Positions 46,584 to 59,700 of a DNA stretch of 64,000 bases are shown one piece after another. How positions within the stretch are numbered: the stretch's first letter is position 1; every line of letters starts with the position of its first letter. Location: positions 248,001 through 312,000 of the forward strand of contig MU006103.1 of the NCBI GenBank assembly GCA_010093705.1, in the 5' to 3' direction. The translations under genes and the position numbers were made by a program. Under the pieces are notes generated by a model, which searched no databases, was not told where the DNA came from, and saw nothing but the letters and a program-made list of their open reading frames with translations. This DNA comes from Patellaria atrata CBS 101060. Lineage: Eukaryota > Ascomycota > Dothideomycetes > Patellariales > Patellariaceae.

Positions 46584-47930
46584 ATGTTTCCACGAAGAAA
46601 TCATTTAAAGTCCAGAACAGGATGTAAACGCTGTAAGCAGAGAAAAGTTAAAGTAATTGACTGTTTGTAGAAACATCACAATATATCTCAAGTTGTCTGA
46701 CTAGGAATACAGTGCGATGAAGTCCATCCCGAATGCACCAATTGCATTAGGCATGGTGTAGAATGCGACTATAAAATGGGACCGTCGTATATCATGTACA
46801 AGCCGAATCACAAATGCGTAGCTACACATAGAAAAGACTTAACAACCTCACTTACCAACAAGTCATGCTCAAGCTCAACGAGGCCAAAGTCTCTGGAGAA
46901 TGAGTACTATCCACCCCCAGAACGTTCATTCAACGAGCGTCTCTTCGAACTAAAACTCTTTTACCAATTTACCTCTCACAAGTATAACCGCATCTACCAT
47001 ATGCCCGCCCTTTTCCAGCTCTTCACAAAAACACTACCCACCCTTGCCCTCCAGCACTCATTCCTCATGGATGCAATCCTGGCCACCACCGCACAGCACC
47101 AATGCATAGTCATCCCGCAAGACCGCCTCCACTACGAAGCTTCCCACCGCTACATGGCCCGCAGCATCGAGCAGTTCCTCGAAACGATGGCTACAGGCGT
47201 GAACCCCAGCAACGCCGAAGCCTGCGTGGCCGTCACACTACTCATCGCCTTCCACTCCATCGTCGCGCGCAAACTAGACACCAGCACCACGCAATCCCTA
47301 CCCGTGCAGTGGTTCACGCTCTTCCGCGGCATCAACACCGTCATGATTGAAGGCGGCTCCTGGGTCCGAGACCACCCCTTCAAACCCGTCTACCCCGGTG
47401 CCCGTGCCATGTCGAGTATAGCCCCCCCGCACGAGGCTCTGACCCCGCTTCTCGCGGACCTCGATCGCGAGAGCGCCGATCCCGAACAAATCCACGCGTA
47501 CGAGTATGCCGTCGGCTATCTCTCCGAGATCCTGAGGACGCCCGACCGTCGCTTCTTCCTGCGCTTCTTGGGCGACGTCCCGCCGCGGTTCGTACGGATG
47601 TTCACGGAGAGGGACCAGCGCGCGCTCGCGATCGGTGCGGCGTATTTCACGTCCATGAGGCTTATTGATCGCGTGTGGTGGATGGAGGGCATGGCGGAGA
47701 GGGAGTCGGGCCTTGTTCGGGCGGCGTTGACGAAGAGGTGGAGGGAGAGGCTGCTGCCGGCTGTGGAGGCTGTTAGGAGGAAGATGGAGGAGATGGATCG
47801 GACTGCGGTAGGGAGATTTGATGGCGATGGTCGGCCGATGCAGGATAGAATGTGTAGTATTCCGATCACTGTGGAGGCGTGGAGGAAGCATGTACAGGAG
47901 GAGGGGGTGGTGAGGCTTGGGTTTCCTTGA
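46584..47930 (+). CDS. Zn2Cys6 transcription factor
   Basis: Exons 46584-46652 and 46713-47930 give 428 residues. The 60-bp intron (GTAATT donor, ACAG acceptor) splits the zinc cluster; an earlier TAG acceptor would destroy it. The spliced cluster is GCKRCKQRKVK/CDEVHPECTNC then IRHGVEC, with spacing C-X2-C-X6-C-X6-C-X2-C-X6-C as in GAL4-type binuclear clusters. The C-terminal region starts ERLFELKLFYQFTSHKYNRI and LFQLFTKTLPTLALQHSFLM; this layout (short linker, TLALQH..LMDAILA helix) is common in fungal regulators related to sterol uptake factors such as Upc2. Targets cannot be read from sequence. The last two thirds of exon 2 are GC-rich compared with the 5' part. Start ATG 46584 (MFPRRNHLKSRTG). 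Confidence 0.92.
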
Positions 47931-48407
47931 TTCGTATGCTGAGGAGTTGTTACTTTGGCGTATTGACGTTCAGATGATACCAATGCGGAAGGGCTAATTT
48001 TTCGAACCCGTTCGATCCGAGAGTAAAGTTGTGGAGTCAGTTAAGTTTCTACACGCGTTCCAAAGCAAGGATAAGAAGACAAATAGATTTACACAGGATG
48101 AGTGGATTCGGGAACTGGGGAAGATATCGAATCGGCAATGAGAATCAAGTTCGCCATCTACACAATACAGGATGAGAATATCATAGATTCCGCCTCGAAG
48201 GTCAAGCCGAAACCCTATTCTTCCAACTTCGCAAAGAAAACCCGTAAAAGAAATATATCATATCATATATCTAACCCAATTCTATCCGACGTATGCCACA
48301 AAACAATCTAATCTCCATATACCTACCCATAAAACTCCACGATTACCCATCCCAGATCCCAAACCCAACCGGTGAAGTTAATTCTTTCACTGCGAGGAGC
48401 GCTGACA
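47931..48407. other. Convergent 3' spacer
   Basis: A 477-bp AT-rich region lies between the regulator and RTA1-like 3' ends. A short open frame at 48102-48311 has no family resemblance. Confidence 0.5.
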
Positions 48408-49642
48408 TCAAGGCTGCGACCCGAGCTGCTGCATCTCGGTCTCGCTCGCGTTCCCGGAGCCCTTCCCAGCCGTGACGGATCGGGATTGCACGAACATGTA
48501 ACCGGGGTGAAAAGCGTTCAACGCGACGACAGCGAGGGCGCACATCCTGTAAAATTCATCAGCAACACATCTTCCCCTACCCCCGTTTTCCCACCACTTA
48601 CACGCTATCCAACGCGATGAAAAGCGGCTCATCCTGCATAACCGCATTCCGCCACCCGCCGACCATCTCCGCAACGCGATAGATACATCTCAGCAAGATG
48701 GCGAGATAGGCGACCGTGATGCCGACGACGGCGCCCTTGAAGTAGAAACTCCGCCGCAGCGCCGTCGTCGCCTCGTTCAGCTGCGAGCGGAACTTGTAAA
48801 CCCGATAGCCGTACTCGGCGGCCAGCGCGCCGAAGAGGAGTAGCGTCGCGACTTGGAAGACCAGACCGAAGATCATGATGTTGTTCCCGGCTGTAGTGTT
48901 CTTGCCGCCGGCTGCGATGGCGCCGCCGGTTCTAAACGTCCCAGAAGAAGCGTCAGTTTGAAAGTACTGTTTCATAGGGTGGAAAGGGGGATCGGGAATG
49001 GGGAAGATGGGGAAGATGGGGGGAGGGGGGCGCAGGGAGGGAAACTAACGCTTGGATCAGGATGGAGATGATATCGCAAGACATGAATATCCAGGTGTAC
49101 CACTTGGGCCGGATGCGGGAGAACTGCGCGCCCATCACTATGGCGATGTGTTTTAGGGTCAGGTACACGCCGGCGGAGAGGAAGGCGGGCGCGACGGTTA
49201 GGCAGATGATTTGGGTTTTAAAACCGGCGTCGTGGAAGACGTTGTCGTGGAGAAGGATGCGGCCGACGTAACCTTTTTGCTCACTATATCAGCACTTGAC
49301 CCATCCATCGATATACGCTTATGCGGCCAGGGGAGGAGAAAGGGGGAAATAAGGGTTTTAAGAGGGGGAAGAGTAGAAGGATCTGATATCAAAAGACATA
49401 CCAACAGCTTCCCCAAACGTCCCGATGACCATGAAAGCGAAGAACGTCCATGCCTTCCACTTTACGCCCTGGAAGGCGTGCGCGAACATCGAGAGGCCGA
49501 AGATGGCGGTGAAGATGACATTGGCGGCGAGGTTGGGGCGGTAGCCGTAGATGGAGACTTCGACGGTGCATTCGCCGCCTTCGTGCTCGCAGAAGCGGTA
49601 GCGGTCGTCTCGCGCCTGGAGGACGTGCGCGAGGGTGTCCAT
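48408..49642 (-). CDS. RTA1-like lipid-translocating exporter family protein
   Basis: Four exons (49402-49642, 49050-49272, 48602-48931, 48408-48546) with introns of 129, 118 and 55 bp give 310 residues. Seven membrane helices typical of RTA1/RSB1 proteins can be traced: SIYGYRPNLAANVIFTAIFG, WTFFAFMVIGTFGEAVG/YVGR, QIICLTVAPAFLSAGVY, WIFMSCDIISILIQA/TGG, NNIMIFGLVFQVATLLLFG, GITVAYLAILLRCIYRV and LDSV/MCALAVVALNAFHPG. Signature blocks are EAVGYVGR, LAPAFLSAGVYLTL-type, FSRIRPKWYTW and RCIYRVAE. Homologs are linked to sterol-azole tolerance (Rta1) and export of sphingoid bases (Rsb1) in yeast. Substrate is not evident. An N-terminal Cys pair (RYRFCEHEGGEC) lies outside the membrane. All junctions preserve phase and motif continuity. 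Confidence 0.93.
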
Positions 49643-50716
49643 TGTATCTGGTAGTTTCCCTCTCCGGGTCAATACGTTTGGGGGGGGAGGGAAGAGGGAT
49701 GTTATGGAAGTAGCACTTGATGATGAAACGAGATAGGGAGATAGTCGAAAAGTAGGTAGATAGGGACTCAGATTGTTGTTCCAGATAATATCGAGATATA
49801 AAAAAACAATGAAGAGAAAAGATATGCGTGATTCAAATATCAAAATTCAAGTAAGATGACCGACACCAGCTCCTTATATCAACCCACCGTCTCCAACCCC
49901 CCGTCCCCTATACCCTTCCACAACGCAGCCTACGAACCCAGAGCCAGGGATGCTCTTCCGCCAGCGGAGTCCCTAGCAAGATCTGACGACACATCCCTAG
50001 CATGTCTGAGTTTGACGCTCAGGCATCCCAAAACATACACCGATAACAAAAACCTTCCAGCATCGGAAACGGGACCTCGCCAGATGCCGTTCCTATCTGC
50101 TTACAGTCAAAACTCGCTTTGATCGGCCGCGTCGTGAAGATTAACAAATGGGGAAATGTGATCGAGGTGTGCGATGCCCCCCGATTGACCAATCAGACGG
50201 GAATCCGAGTACGAAAAGGGGGCTATTCCCTACTGGGATCCGACGTGGCTCGCGCGTTTTAAGGTCCCAATGTTTTTGTCGATATTGGATCCGAGCCGAT
50301 CGTGCTGTGAGGCATTGGTGCTGGTTTCTGTTATACGTGCAGTTTTTTCGTCTTGGAACTACGACGACGTCGTCGTCAGTCTCTTTCTTCGATCGACAAT
50401 GTTGGTGAGGGTCTCGCTGCGCCGTGCAATGTTTTTGAAGATAAGGGAAAAAACTGCGAGTACGTGCTCCGTAAGGCGACCGACACGATGGAATGCTCCC
50501 AAGAAAATGCCTGGAAGCGAAGCATGATGGTGCTGGCTTCTCCAACATTGCAGACAGAAATACAACATTCAAAAAATAGGCCGTTCCGTTCAGTCGTCTA
50601 CACGTGAGTAAAACAGATTCAAACAAAAACACCATTTCTCATCTCCACACCTACTCATTCTCCAAATCACAACAATCTACTATCCCAGACGGCCCTACCT
50701 TTCCTCCCCTAAGCGC
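49643..50716. other. Intergenic, 1.1 kb, RTA1-like promoter and AMP deaminase 3' flank
   Basis: Poly-purine and poly-pyrimidine patches occur. An open frame at 49856-50122 on the plus strand starts with ATG (MTDTSSLYQPTVSNPPSPIP) and is proline-rich, without a recognised family; I do not call it. No other feature was seen. Confidence 0.5.
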
Positions 50717-53700
50717 TCACTCCTCTGCTTCCTCTTCTACCACCTCCCCATTCCCCAACAATTGGGTCCTGTCCTCCCCACTTACCCCCGCCCTCGTCCC
50801 ACTCTTCCTCACCCTTCCCACTACTCCAGGAAAGATCCTCGGCTCCGCATCCAAGCTGCTCATAGAGTCCTGCCTCCTAATCCCTTCTCCTCCTCCACCA
50901 CCTATCCCTCCCGCAACCCCACCACCACCAGCAGCTTGGGCAAATACCATGCTACTACTGCGGTGCGGCCGGGTGCCGACGGAGGGATTCGGCAAGTTGG
51001 TGAGGTCGTTAGCAGAGAAAGAAGGATTCATGCGGGCCGCTTGCGCGGGGAATATGATTGGTGAGTGGTGGTGTGACATAGCGGAAGGGGGGAGCATCGC
51101 GGAATGGGAGTGTGCGGTTTCGGAGCCCCCGGCGGTAAGGTCTACGGCGGACATGGGAGTTTCGGGGGATAGGACTGTAGCGGAGAGAGTGGAGGACAGT
51201 GGGGGACGGGTATAGCGTTCAATCCTGAGTTTTGTTGTTAGCCGTGTGGGAATGGGGTCAGGGTGGAAAAGGGAGGAAGGTAGTTACATTGCGAATTCGC
51301 CCATCAACGTCTCGTGGCGGTAGTCTTCACGGATGTCTGGAACATTGACTTTCGCCATGTCGTTTCCTTCGACTCCTGGGTATTGGTATTTCTCTCCCAG
51401 CCAGCGCTGCTTTACCTGATGCTCGAAGCCGCTCTGGACCACGGAATGCTTAGCCAATTCACACATGTCAACCGCGCTAAGCTTGTAAATCTGTGCGGCG
51501 ACGGAATATTCTTCAATGAGAGGCTCTTTGGTGAAAGCAAACTGTAGAGGGTCGTCTGTCGAGAGAGAGACATTGAGACCGCGTCTGAAATAATTGAGAA
51601 ACGGATTTCGCTCATAGGCCAGAAACAAGGCGTTGTTACTCAGCGGGGACATGGCGATTCCAATTTGTTCGAGATAGAAGATGTATTGTAAGAACGGCAT
51701 CTTCCTGAGTAACAAACCATGGCTAATGCTATGACAGCAAAGCGCTGCACTTGCTAGATGATCAGGGTCACCGGCTTCTCCACAGTGTGGTCTCAGCAAA
51801 AAGGTATTGAATCCTCTCTGCTTTCTCCAAACATTCAAGGACGCCATATTAGCAAAGAGATAATAAATCCAGTAACTATAGGGTGGGTTTTGCTTGGTGT
51901 TCCATATCTTGGGCAGAGGGAACTTCTTATAAATACGCCGCTCTACTTTACTCTCATCATCCACACTATCAAATCCAATCACTCTCTGTAAAAAGATATG
52001 AAGCTTTGGGTGGCTAGCGGGATTCTTTGTTACTTCGAAAAGGGGTTGGAACAGGTTTTTGATAACTTGTTCGAAAGTATCCATCAAGCCGGTTGACTTG
52101 TACACGTCGTAAAGTCGAGGGACCTGAATCAACCACCGTACATTCGGTGAGAACAGCTTATTGTCAATAACCCAAGCAGCTAACTTATCCCATTCATCCA
52201 TAGAACGCCCGTAGACGGAGATGCGCCATTCGACCATTTGGTACTTGCTGGATTCAAGATCAGAAATAACCTCTTTGGTGATCTCTGCTAGATATCGTCC
52301 CTTTATGAAGTTATCGGTCTTCAAGAAGATTGTTCGAAGTCTCGACTCCCCAATTGGATTATATTTCAGGTTGAATTTATCGAAACGATGAAATGCATCT
52401 TTGTGCGCCTAATGTGGGTCAGACTCACTATCTACGTAAGAGGGATGAACAACCTCACATGCATATCGAGGGTGTCAATACTCAGATCGTACGCATTCAA
52501 GCCGATACTATCAAACACTTCTTGCAAAGTGAGGTGCTTACCATCTCTTTCAAGAACAACCTCGTCTGGACATTTCTTCATTTTGCTTTTGATGAACCGT
52601 AGCAAATGTTTTTGGTTCATGCAAGCGGAATGATGAACGTGAGTATCAACCTTTCTAACATTGTAAAAGTCTCTGTGTGGTACCTTCTTACTATCTGCCA
52701 TTTCTTGGTATTCATTTATTAAGTAATAGAGGTTGAATTTCCCCTCAAGATACTGCAGTCGGCGGAACGCAAAGCTCTTACTAGGGCCATCCGAGGAGAT
52801 GTTCAACAAATCGTCCAGATCAATGTAGAATTCACGAAGGGTAGGGATCGCTACAATGGGACTGCCCTCTGCTGCAGATGCAGAGTTTTCGTATACCTGG
52901 TAAACACCATTATCGTCGAGCTTGAAGTCCATTTCAGAAGGAGGGGGAACAGGAAGTAAATCCTCTATTTCAAAGTCTTCTCCAATGTTAGTTCCCGGTT
53001 TCCTAGCCGGTTTAGCAGATTGCTCTCTGTCGATAGTAAGGCTATTGCTCAGGCTATTTCCACCAGTATCCTTATTAGGTTCCCAAGCTGGTTCGGGATG
53101 AGGGGGGTAGATCCTCCAGTTCGGTTCATCTTTCGGATTACCATTCTGCCCTTGCAAAGACAGTCGAATGTATTTATGACGGAGATCGAGCACTTTTTGG
53201 ATCTGTGTATAGATTGTAGTCAATTCGGTTTGCACAGTAGCATCATTCGAAGCAAATCCGCCAGCTCCAGATCCGAGACCGATCCCGGCGCCCGCGCCGT
53301 GAATGCCTTCAGTAGCAAGTAATGCAGGCTTCTGCTCATGGGGTAATCTAGGATGCTTTGAATGGTCTCTTGCAGCCATATCAGCCTTCAAGTAAGGATC
53401 TAAGCTAGTGGGTGGTTGCGGAACGCTATCGGGGTGCATCGCACTCGTTCCTTTGGTATGCTGACGGCCCGCTGGTCTATCTCCATCCATAACGTTGCCT
53501 TGGGCGAGATTATGGTTGCTTCGGGGGGATCTTAAACTTGCGGAGCGACTGAGAAACTCTGGTTCATTTCCAAAGTTCACCGGCATGGTCTTAGCAGCAT
53601 GCAACACGGGGCTAAAGCCATCTTGTGACCCTCCTGCGTACTGACTATCAAGTTGATGTCTCTGGTACATTTGTTTCGCCTCTGAGTGACTCATCGATTT

Positions 53701-54071
53701 CTCCGAAGCATAATCATAATATGCTGTCCTCCTTTGTTTGTCTCGAGGAAGTAAGCCTTGTTGCGTAATATCTGACCAGCCATTGGGATCTCCCTCTGGG
53801 CTTAACTCGGCGATTGTCTTGCTTTTCTTGAGCCGTATGGAGCCCCTATCAATCATACCCTCTGGGAGTCCGTCGTTTTCCGATATTGAGCTAGAGTCGT
53901 CCTCCATACCACCATCTTCTGGTGAAGAATCATGATGGTCCCCGATATGGGAAGGGCCAATGTACGGGGAAGTCGTGGGCGAATGCAAATGAGCCTCTGT
54001 ATCTGTCGCAAAGAGCTGTTAGGACAATCATAAAGACAATTGAGTACAGTCCGATGGGTTCTACCTGTCAT
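50717..54071 (-). CDS. AMD1: AMP deaminase
   Basis: Four exons (54065-54071, 52459-54002, 51288-52408, 50717-51224) encode 1059 residues; introns are 62, 50 and 63 bp with CTAAC or CTGAC sites. The first coding exon is 7 nt (ATG ACA G), giving [18 protein letters not shown]. Residues up to about 330 are a disordered, probably regulatory extension. The catalytic domain has [19 protein letters not shown] (metal-binding HxH), the [12 protein letters not shown] region and [14 protein letters not shown] (catalytic Asp pair), the last typical of the adenosine/AMP deaminase superfamily. It turns AMP into IMP and ammonia in purine salvage and adenylate balance. Core homology ends at [19 protein letters not shown]; the last exon adds a 170-residue Ser/Pro/Gly-rich tail with little conservation. 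If the last intron is kept, the frame stops at once after EFAM. Confidence 0.96.
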
Positions 54072-54634
54072 GGTGCTGGAAACGGGCGTTGATAGTGGCT
54101 AACGCGTTGTATGACGGACAAGTTCGAGGTGACGGGAGACATGGTGGAGCTGGCAGCGTTTGACAAGATACGACCAACGCATTTATCAGATCTGCAAAGC
54201 GACTGCGTATTATTTTCTTACCGAGTTTCTATGAGTTCTTAAAGATAATAGATGTTGTATTCTACCTCTAATGAATGAAATACCCAAGACAACCTGGCTG
54301 TTCCTAAAGGATATAAATTTCCGCCCCTCACTGTCACTTTTGCAGATTCCGGCCGATCTCCGCTTCAAGCAGCATGTTGATTCCGAATTTGGTTGTTTCA
54401 CTGCAGGGTCTCAAATTACTATAAAATATCCAAAAAGGTAGAGAGCATATGTCTTTCACCATTATATTCCCAATCGCTTCAAACAATGTGATCAACAGAT
54501 TTGTGAATCCGAATCTCGTTCATAAATGGTTCTGTATTTCACACATTTGAAAGAGATGCTATATATACAAAATCCCAGATGACACCATGCTAAATGGACC
54601 CGAACGCCGAATATGCTAGATAGCAAATAACCTT
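54072..54634. other. Intergenic, AMP deaminase promoter
   Basis: A 563-bp region between the AMP deaminase start and the fumarate reductase stop, both minus strand. Nothing was recognised beyond ordinary promoter sequence. Confidence 0.5.
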
Positions 54635-56708
54635 CTAGCACTCTAAAGTGACCTTCTGGCCCTTGACTTTCCCTATTACAATCTCAGGAGCGTACTTCGG
54701 AATAACTTCATCGTCGTGAAGCATCTCAAACTCCTCGCTAGCATCTCTGCCCATGTGGCTAAAGAGTGCTTGAGGACCTCCCGGGTGCTCGTCGACCCAA
54801 TTTGTCACGTCGAGTACTATTCCCTTCACCGCGATCCATAAATCCTCTTTCTTATTGTGCTTAGCAACTTCCTCTAAGGTAAACTCTTTATCTGGAATGC
54901 TGAATTCCTTGGGCTTGTTAGGTGTCGAAACTTTGCCTGGGTCCTCGCTATCTTTGGCATTACCGTTAAGAACGGGTCCAGCTGACTTCTGGCTTTGCTG
55001 TGCGGGCTTTGACTGTGGGCCCTGTGAGGAGGAATCAGAAGCGTTTCCCCATTCTACGGAGACCTTGCCAGGTTGCGAGGGGTCAATGTGAAGGGAAATC
55101 TGGCCGAGACGTTGAGCGGCAGTGGAAACACCTCCGCTAAGCAAGTTCTGGAAGAGATATTTCGCTGCTGATTCACCAGCAACACGCCCGTAGACTACGC
55201 AGCCTAGTAACGAGGAACCGCCAAGGCGATTTGCACCGTGGACGCCACCAGCAAGCTCACCGCAGACGAATAGACCATCGAATGGCTTGCTATCATGGTT
55301 AAGAACCTGAGCCTTATCGTTAATCTCGATACCGCCCATAGTAAAATGTAGTACAGGTTCCATAACAGCGACGTGGAAGGTATCGCTAATGTCGAAAGGT
55401 CCGTTATGGAAGAATTTCTTGCCTTCTGGGTCCTTCTTCTTACCCTCCGCAATGGCGTTATAATCCTTGAAGGTATCCTGGAGAGCTTTCTCACCGCATC
55501 CCATCTCCTTAGCAAGCTCCTTTCCTGTCATTTTCTTCATGAGACCACGACCAGAATAATGACGAGTGTGGAAATCAAGAACGTTGGATGCCTTGGAGTT
55601 CAATACTAGACGAATGGGCCAATTACCCTTCTCCTTCTGCTCCCATAACTTTCCGGACACATAATCACGGTGACCAAGCTCATCGGAAAAGCGCTGGCCC
55701 TTGGAATTGAGAAGGAGACCACCTTCACCACGGAGTGCTTCCGCGGCTAAAAACTTCCACTTCGAGCCAGGGTCCTTAGGATCGACCAGCCCAGTAGGAT
55801 GGACCTGTACTTTGTCCATATCAATACCATTGGCGCCAATCTCCATGAGCATCTTGTGCCCATCGCCAGTGGCATGTGCGCCGTTGGTGGTGGACAAATC
55901 GAATGTATCCGGTCTATGTTTTCTCAATAAAGATGTTTCTGAGAAATCTGCGGCATATCCACCGGTAGCCAAAACGACCGGCCCATCCACAGTAGTCTCC
56001 TCGCCATTGAATAGGTATGTCACACCGGTAGCTTTGTTTCCATCTTTATTGACTTTCACAACTTTCGCCTTCTTGATCAGCTGTACCCGGTCGGGCTCAG
56101 CTTCAGCCAATTCTTCGAACCTTTGCATGAGTGCATACGTTATAGCCATACCAGGGAACTTGGCATCATGGCCACGGTGCGTTCGGGGTTGTGAGTGTCC
56201 TCTGAGAGCCTGTCAATAGTGGGACAATAATCATGACATATTATTACTTACCCCAACCGTGAGACCAGTGTCAGATCGAGGTTGAATACATCCTGTAGCC
56301 ACTCTACTGCTGCTGCAGACTTGTACGTAAGGACCTTGATCAGGTCCGGCCTGGCCTTGTCCCGAGCAGACTTCAATGTATCATCGTAGAACTGTTGAAC
56401 GCTATCTTGAATCTTATGTTCGACTTGTGTCCGTGTTAATGCACCGTTAATACCCGAGGTGGCCTTCGTGGAGTTTCCACCCATGAAGTCTATACGGAGC
56501 TATCAGCTGGGTGGAGAGATGACGTCAAGGAGAAACTAGAACATACTGTTCTTATCCAGTAGAAGAACATTTCCTCCAGCAAGATAGATAGTATGAGCAG
56601 CGCTCAAACCAGATACTGTAGAAGTAGGTCAGTTACATTTGTTCTATGTGAGCGGCGAGTACAAAACTGCTTACATCCGGCACCGACAACAATGATCTTC
56701 TGCGACAT
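54635..56708 (-). CDS. FRD1: Soluble fumarate reductase with C-terminal cytochrome b5 domain
   Basis: Four exons (56675-56708, 56547-56615, 56252-56489, 54635-56201) give 635 residues. The start MSQKIIVVGAG/LSGLSAAHTIYLAGGNVLLLDKN/NFMGGNSTKATSGING is the FAD-binding Rossmann fold with the GGNST motif. Further blocks are SRLG/GHSQPRTHRG, ATGGYAAD, TTNGAHATGDGH, QVHPTGLVDP, AEALRGEGG, HFTMGGIEIN and GELAGGVHGANRLGGSSLLG, all typical of yeast Frd1/Osm1. The Arg in RGEGG should act in substrate protonation. After a linker rich in Ser/Gln/Pro (about 485-545), the last 80 residues form a cytochrome b5 domain (FTLEEVAKHNKKEDLWIAVK, WVDEHPGGPQALF) with its heme-ligand HPGG. Fumarate is reduced to succinate with reduced flavin as donor, helping redox balance when oxygen is short. 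No signal peptide is seen, so it is probably cytosolic. Confidence 0.95.
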
Positions 56709-59700
56709 GATGGTCCAAATTAGATGTTGGATCTAGAGTGTGATGAGCAGAATAAAAGGTAGAAGTGATGAAATCTACAGTTAAAGAGATCGGTACAACG
56801 TGAGTTGACAGCAACTGGAGTAATCCCTTAAGTATCAGTTGTCCTAGAGGCAATGATGCCTCGGTTCATCCCCGCATACGGCTAGTTCTAGGACCATTTC
56901 TACGGTAAGCCGAGCCACCGACAAATGAAGAGGGAGATAAATGTAAAAATATATTTTGAACCTCACGCTTAACTGTACATTTTAGTGCAGCGCTCCTGAC
57001 ACGCTCAGCACCTTGAATTCAGTCCTCGGTGCACACTTCCACTGTCCCAGTTATTCTGAAGATTCTGTGCAGTATAACTATCAGTACAGTATGTCGCAGA
57101 CATGTGAAAACTAATTCGGGCTCCGAGTTAAGGTAGCTAGTCCTCTCCGTCATGTTGGACACGGTCTCTACAGTCACGCGGATCCAGTTCGTTCGCATGT
57201 GATTGTTCAAGAGTCAACGTCACCCCCGATCCAGAACCCTACCGTACGGTACCTTATTTCTATTTCACACTTCCGCTGTCACCGGGAGATTCATAACTAA
57301 TGCAAACTCCGGCACTGTATATGTGTTGATGCGTACAAATTTTCTAGCCGAAATTCTATATTCCTTCTACTTCTGAACTTCCTTGTTATATATAGAGTAG
57401 AATGCACAGTACATTCTCAGGTTCAGTCTACTCTCCTGCAACTCACTCCTCGAGCAACGTCGCATAACGCAATACCGTCACCGGTCTTCAACACATTTCT
57501 ACTGTTAGATTCAACTTGTTCTTAGATTACCGAACCAATCCGATATTAATAGCTTTGTCTAAGCGTCACACAAGATGACCAAAGCACATCATCTCACACT
57601 AAACCCTCAACGACATCATAACGAAATTATTTATATTATCAAACAATAGAAGTTGAGTGGTTCATACCTTCAACTCACACAGATCTCGCCGACTATAATC
57701 ATGATTTCACGAATATAATCGAGTGAACCATGGTCTCTACCAGAAGGCACTTTGTGTTTATCCTAGGGGCTACCAGGAACACCAGGTACCGAATATATCT
57801 TACTGTGAGGGCCTCACCATACTGATCCGCACATACACACATACGCCCTCCTTAATGCAGTAGATGAAAAGCGCGATCTCGCAGACCTGGTCCACCACAG
57901 CTTCAAGCTGTACGGTAGTTGACCAGACTGTCTTATTTGGAGAGGCAACCGCAAAGTCGATCAGACATATGTCGAGGCCAGACTGGAGTCGCTTAAGGAA
58001 ATTGACACCCAGTAATAGTCCATAGCAAGCAGAATGCAGAGCGTGAACTTTTCAGTTTGCTTCTCTGGTTCGTTTGTGAGTTGAGCCAATACTTTCTGGA
58101 GAGTGAAAAGCTCAAAAACGGTCCGGAAAGCTAACTGTACAAAGCATTAATGCTTCACCTTCAAACGTATGAAAGTATAATAGTCGATCGGTTCAGCTCA
58201 AGTCAACTGATATAGCAATGGAAAGGTCTCGAATATGAATGACAGAGAAAATCCGAGGTCCTGGGAAGCAATCTACCGCCTCTGGGAATGCAGAGGTAAT
58301 GTATTGTAGCGAGTGAACCCCTGCTGAGATTTGTGGTGCAAGTATACTACCTTTAATATAAAGATTGAAGATGAAAACTGGGGTTCGGGATATAAAAAGG
58401 CCGTCGCCTCAATGCAGATCCGGATATCCCTCTGTCATCGAAGCCAGTACTCTAGTTCCATCCAACTCTCTAGCGTACCGGTTGACTCCTACCCGTATCT
58501 GGGCCAACAATTGCGCACTAATATCATCATTCACATTCCATCAAGGTTCCAGACGACTTTACTTACTCCGCTTTCAGATCAGGTCATCTCCAATAATAAT
58601 AATGGATAGCTGGCGGGTATCAGACACGCAGCTGCCAACTATTGGAGCAAGACACATAATGTGAGCAATATTAAGTTACTGAATCAATCAAAGAAATGCT
58701 CAACAAAAGGTACGTGAAGAATCTGCTTCACGTCACGAACGTGTACGTTTTCCTACCGTCGTGAGAGCTATTCCAACTCTCCAATAACATGCATGTCTAC
58801 AAGATAGTTGCGAAGAGAGCTTTTTCTGCAATTTGCAAGGACAAACTATCTGTATGAGAATGAGCAGCGTCTGGGGATGATCTGGAATGATCCATGCATG
58901 CCAATCACCAAAGTATACTGTAGCTGAAATACGTAAAGGTGACTCGCATACATTTTTCCTTCATCCAGGTTTGTTGTTCTTGGTGCAATTTAAAGACCAT
59001 TCAATTGATAATTGTAAGACGGACGATAGTAAGCTTTCAGGCCAGAAGAGAACCACGTGTGTTGCAACCGTATATCGGCAGGATGAAAGAAAAGATCATT
59101 CTGATCAAATACGGAACGAGGAAATTCTCGTACGTTTTTGAACCTCGAAAAACCTGTAGAATCCTGGATGCAGCATGGCTCGCAGAATATGGACGCAGGT
59201 TGGAATATATTAGCTAATGAGTGCCAGCAGGTCTGAGGGGAAACGACGCCAAACAGGAATGTATAAGGACTACCTTACTATATAGTAATAAGTAGCTCGT
59301 TTGCTTCGTAGCGTATGGTGAGCGAAGGATATGTAGTTGGGATGCGTAGTTGGAAGCGAAGGTAGTTTCTGTTACGAAGGGGAATGTCGATTGTCACATG
59401 AGCAGCAGACATCTCCGCGGCTGGAGGCCAAATGCCAAGACCGAATTCGTCAAGGAATCAGGAACATGAACAACCTCAACACGTGCACTGGAAGCGCTTC
59501 CATTTATGACTCCGGACGACACTCGGACAGCCAGCGAGGAATACTTGTAAAGGAGTTTCAGGTCACGCTGGCAAGATATATTCTTTTGTTAGCTGAAAGG
59601 AAACCTCTGCTGAACGTGTCATTCTTTCATTCGAACCAAAGCCGAGCCATGGCCGCTCCAAGCCGCCTGAAAGCAATAATAGGATTATTGGATAGACGCC

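Noticed and set aside
47298-47983. Minus-strand open frames of 155-197 codons opposite the Zn2Cys6 gene
   Set aside because: Antisense shadows of a GC-rich exon, with His/Arg/Pro-rich composition and no domain.
50604-51215. Plus-strand Pro/Ser-rich frame of 203 codons
   Set aside because: It is the complement of the AMP deaminase C-terminal exon, whose frame joins the catalytic core by a good intron.
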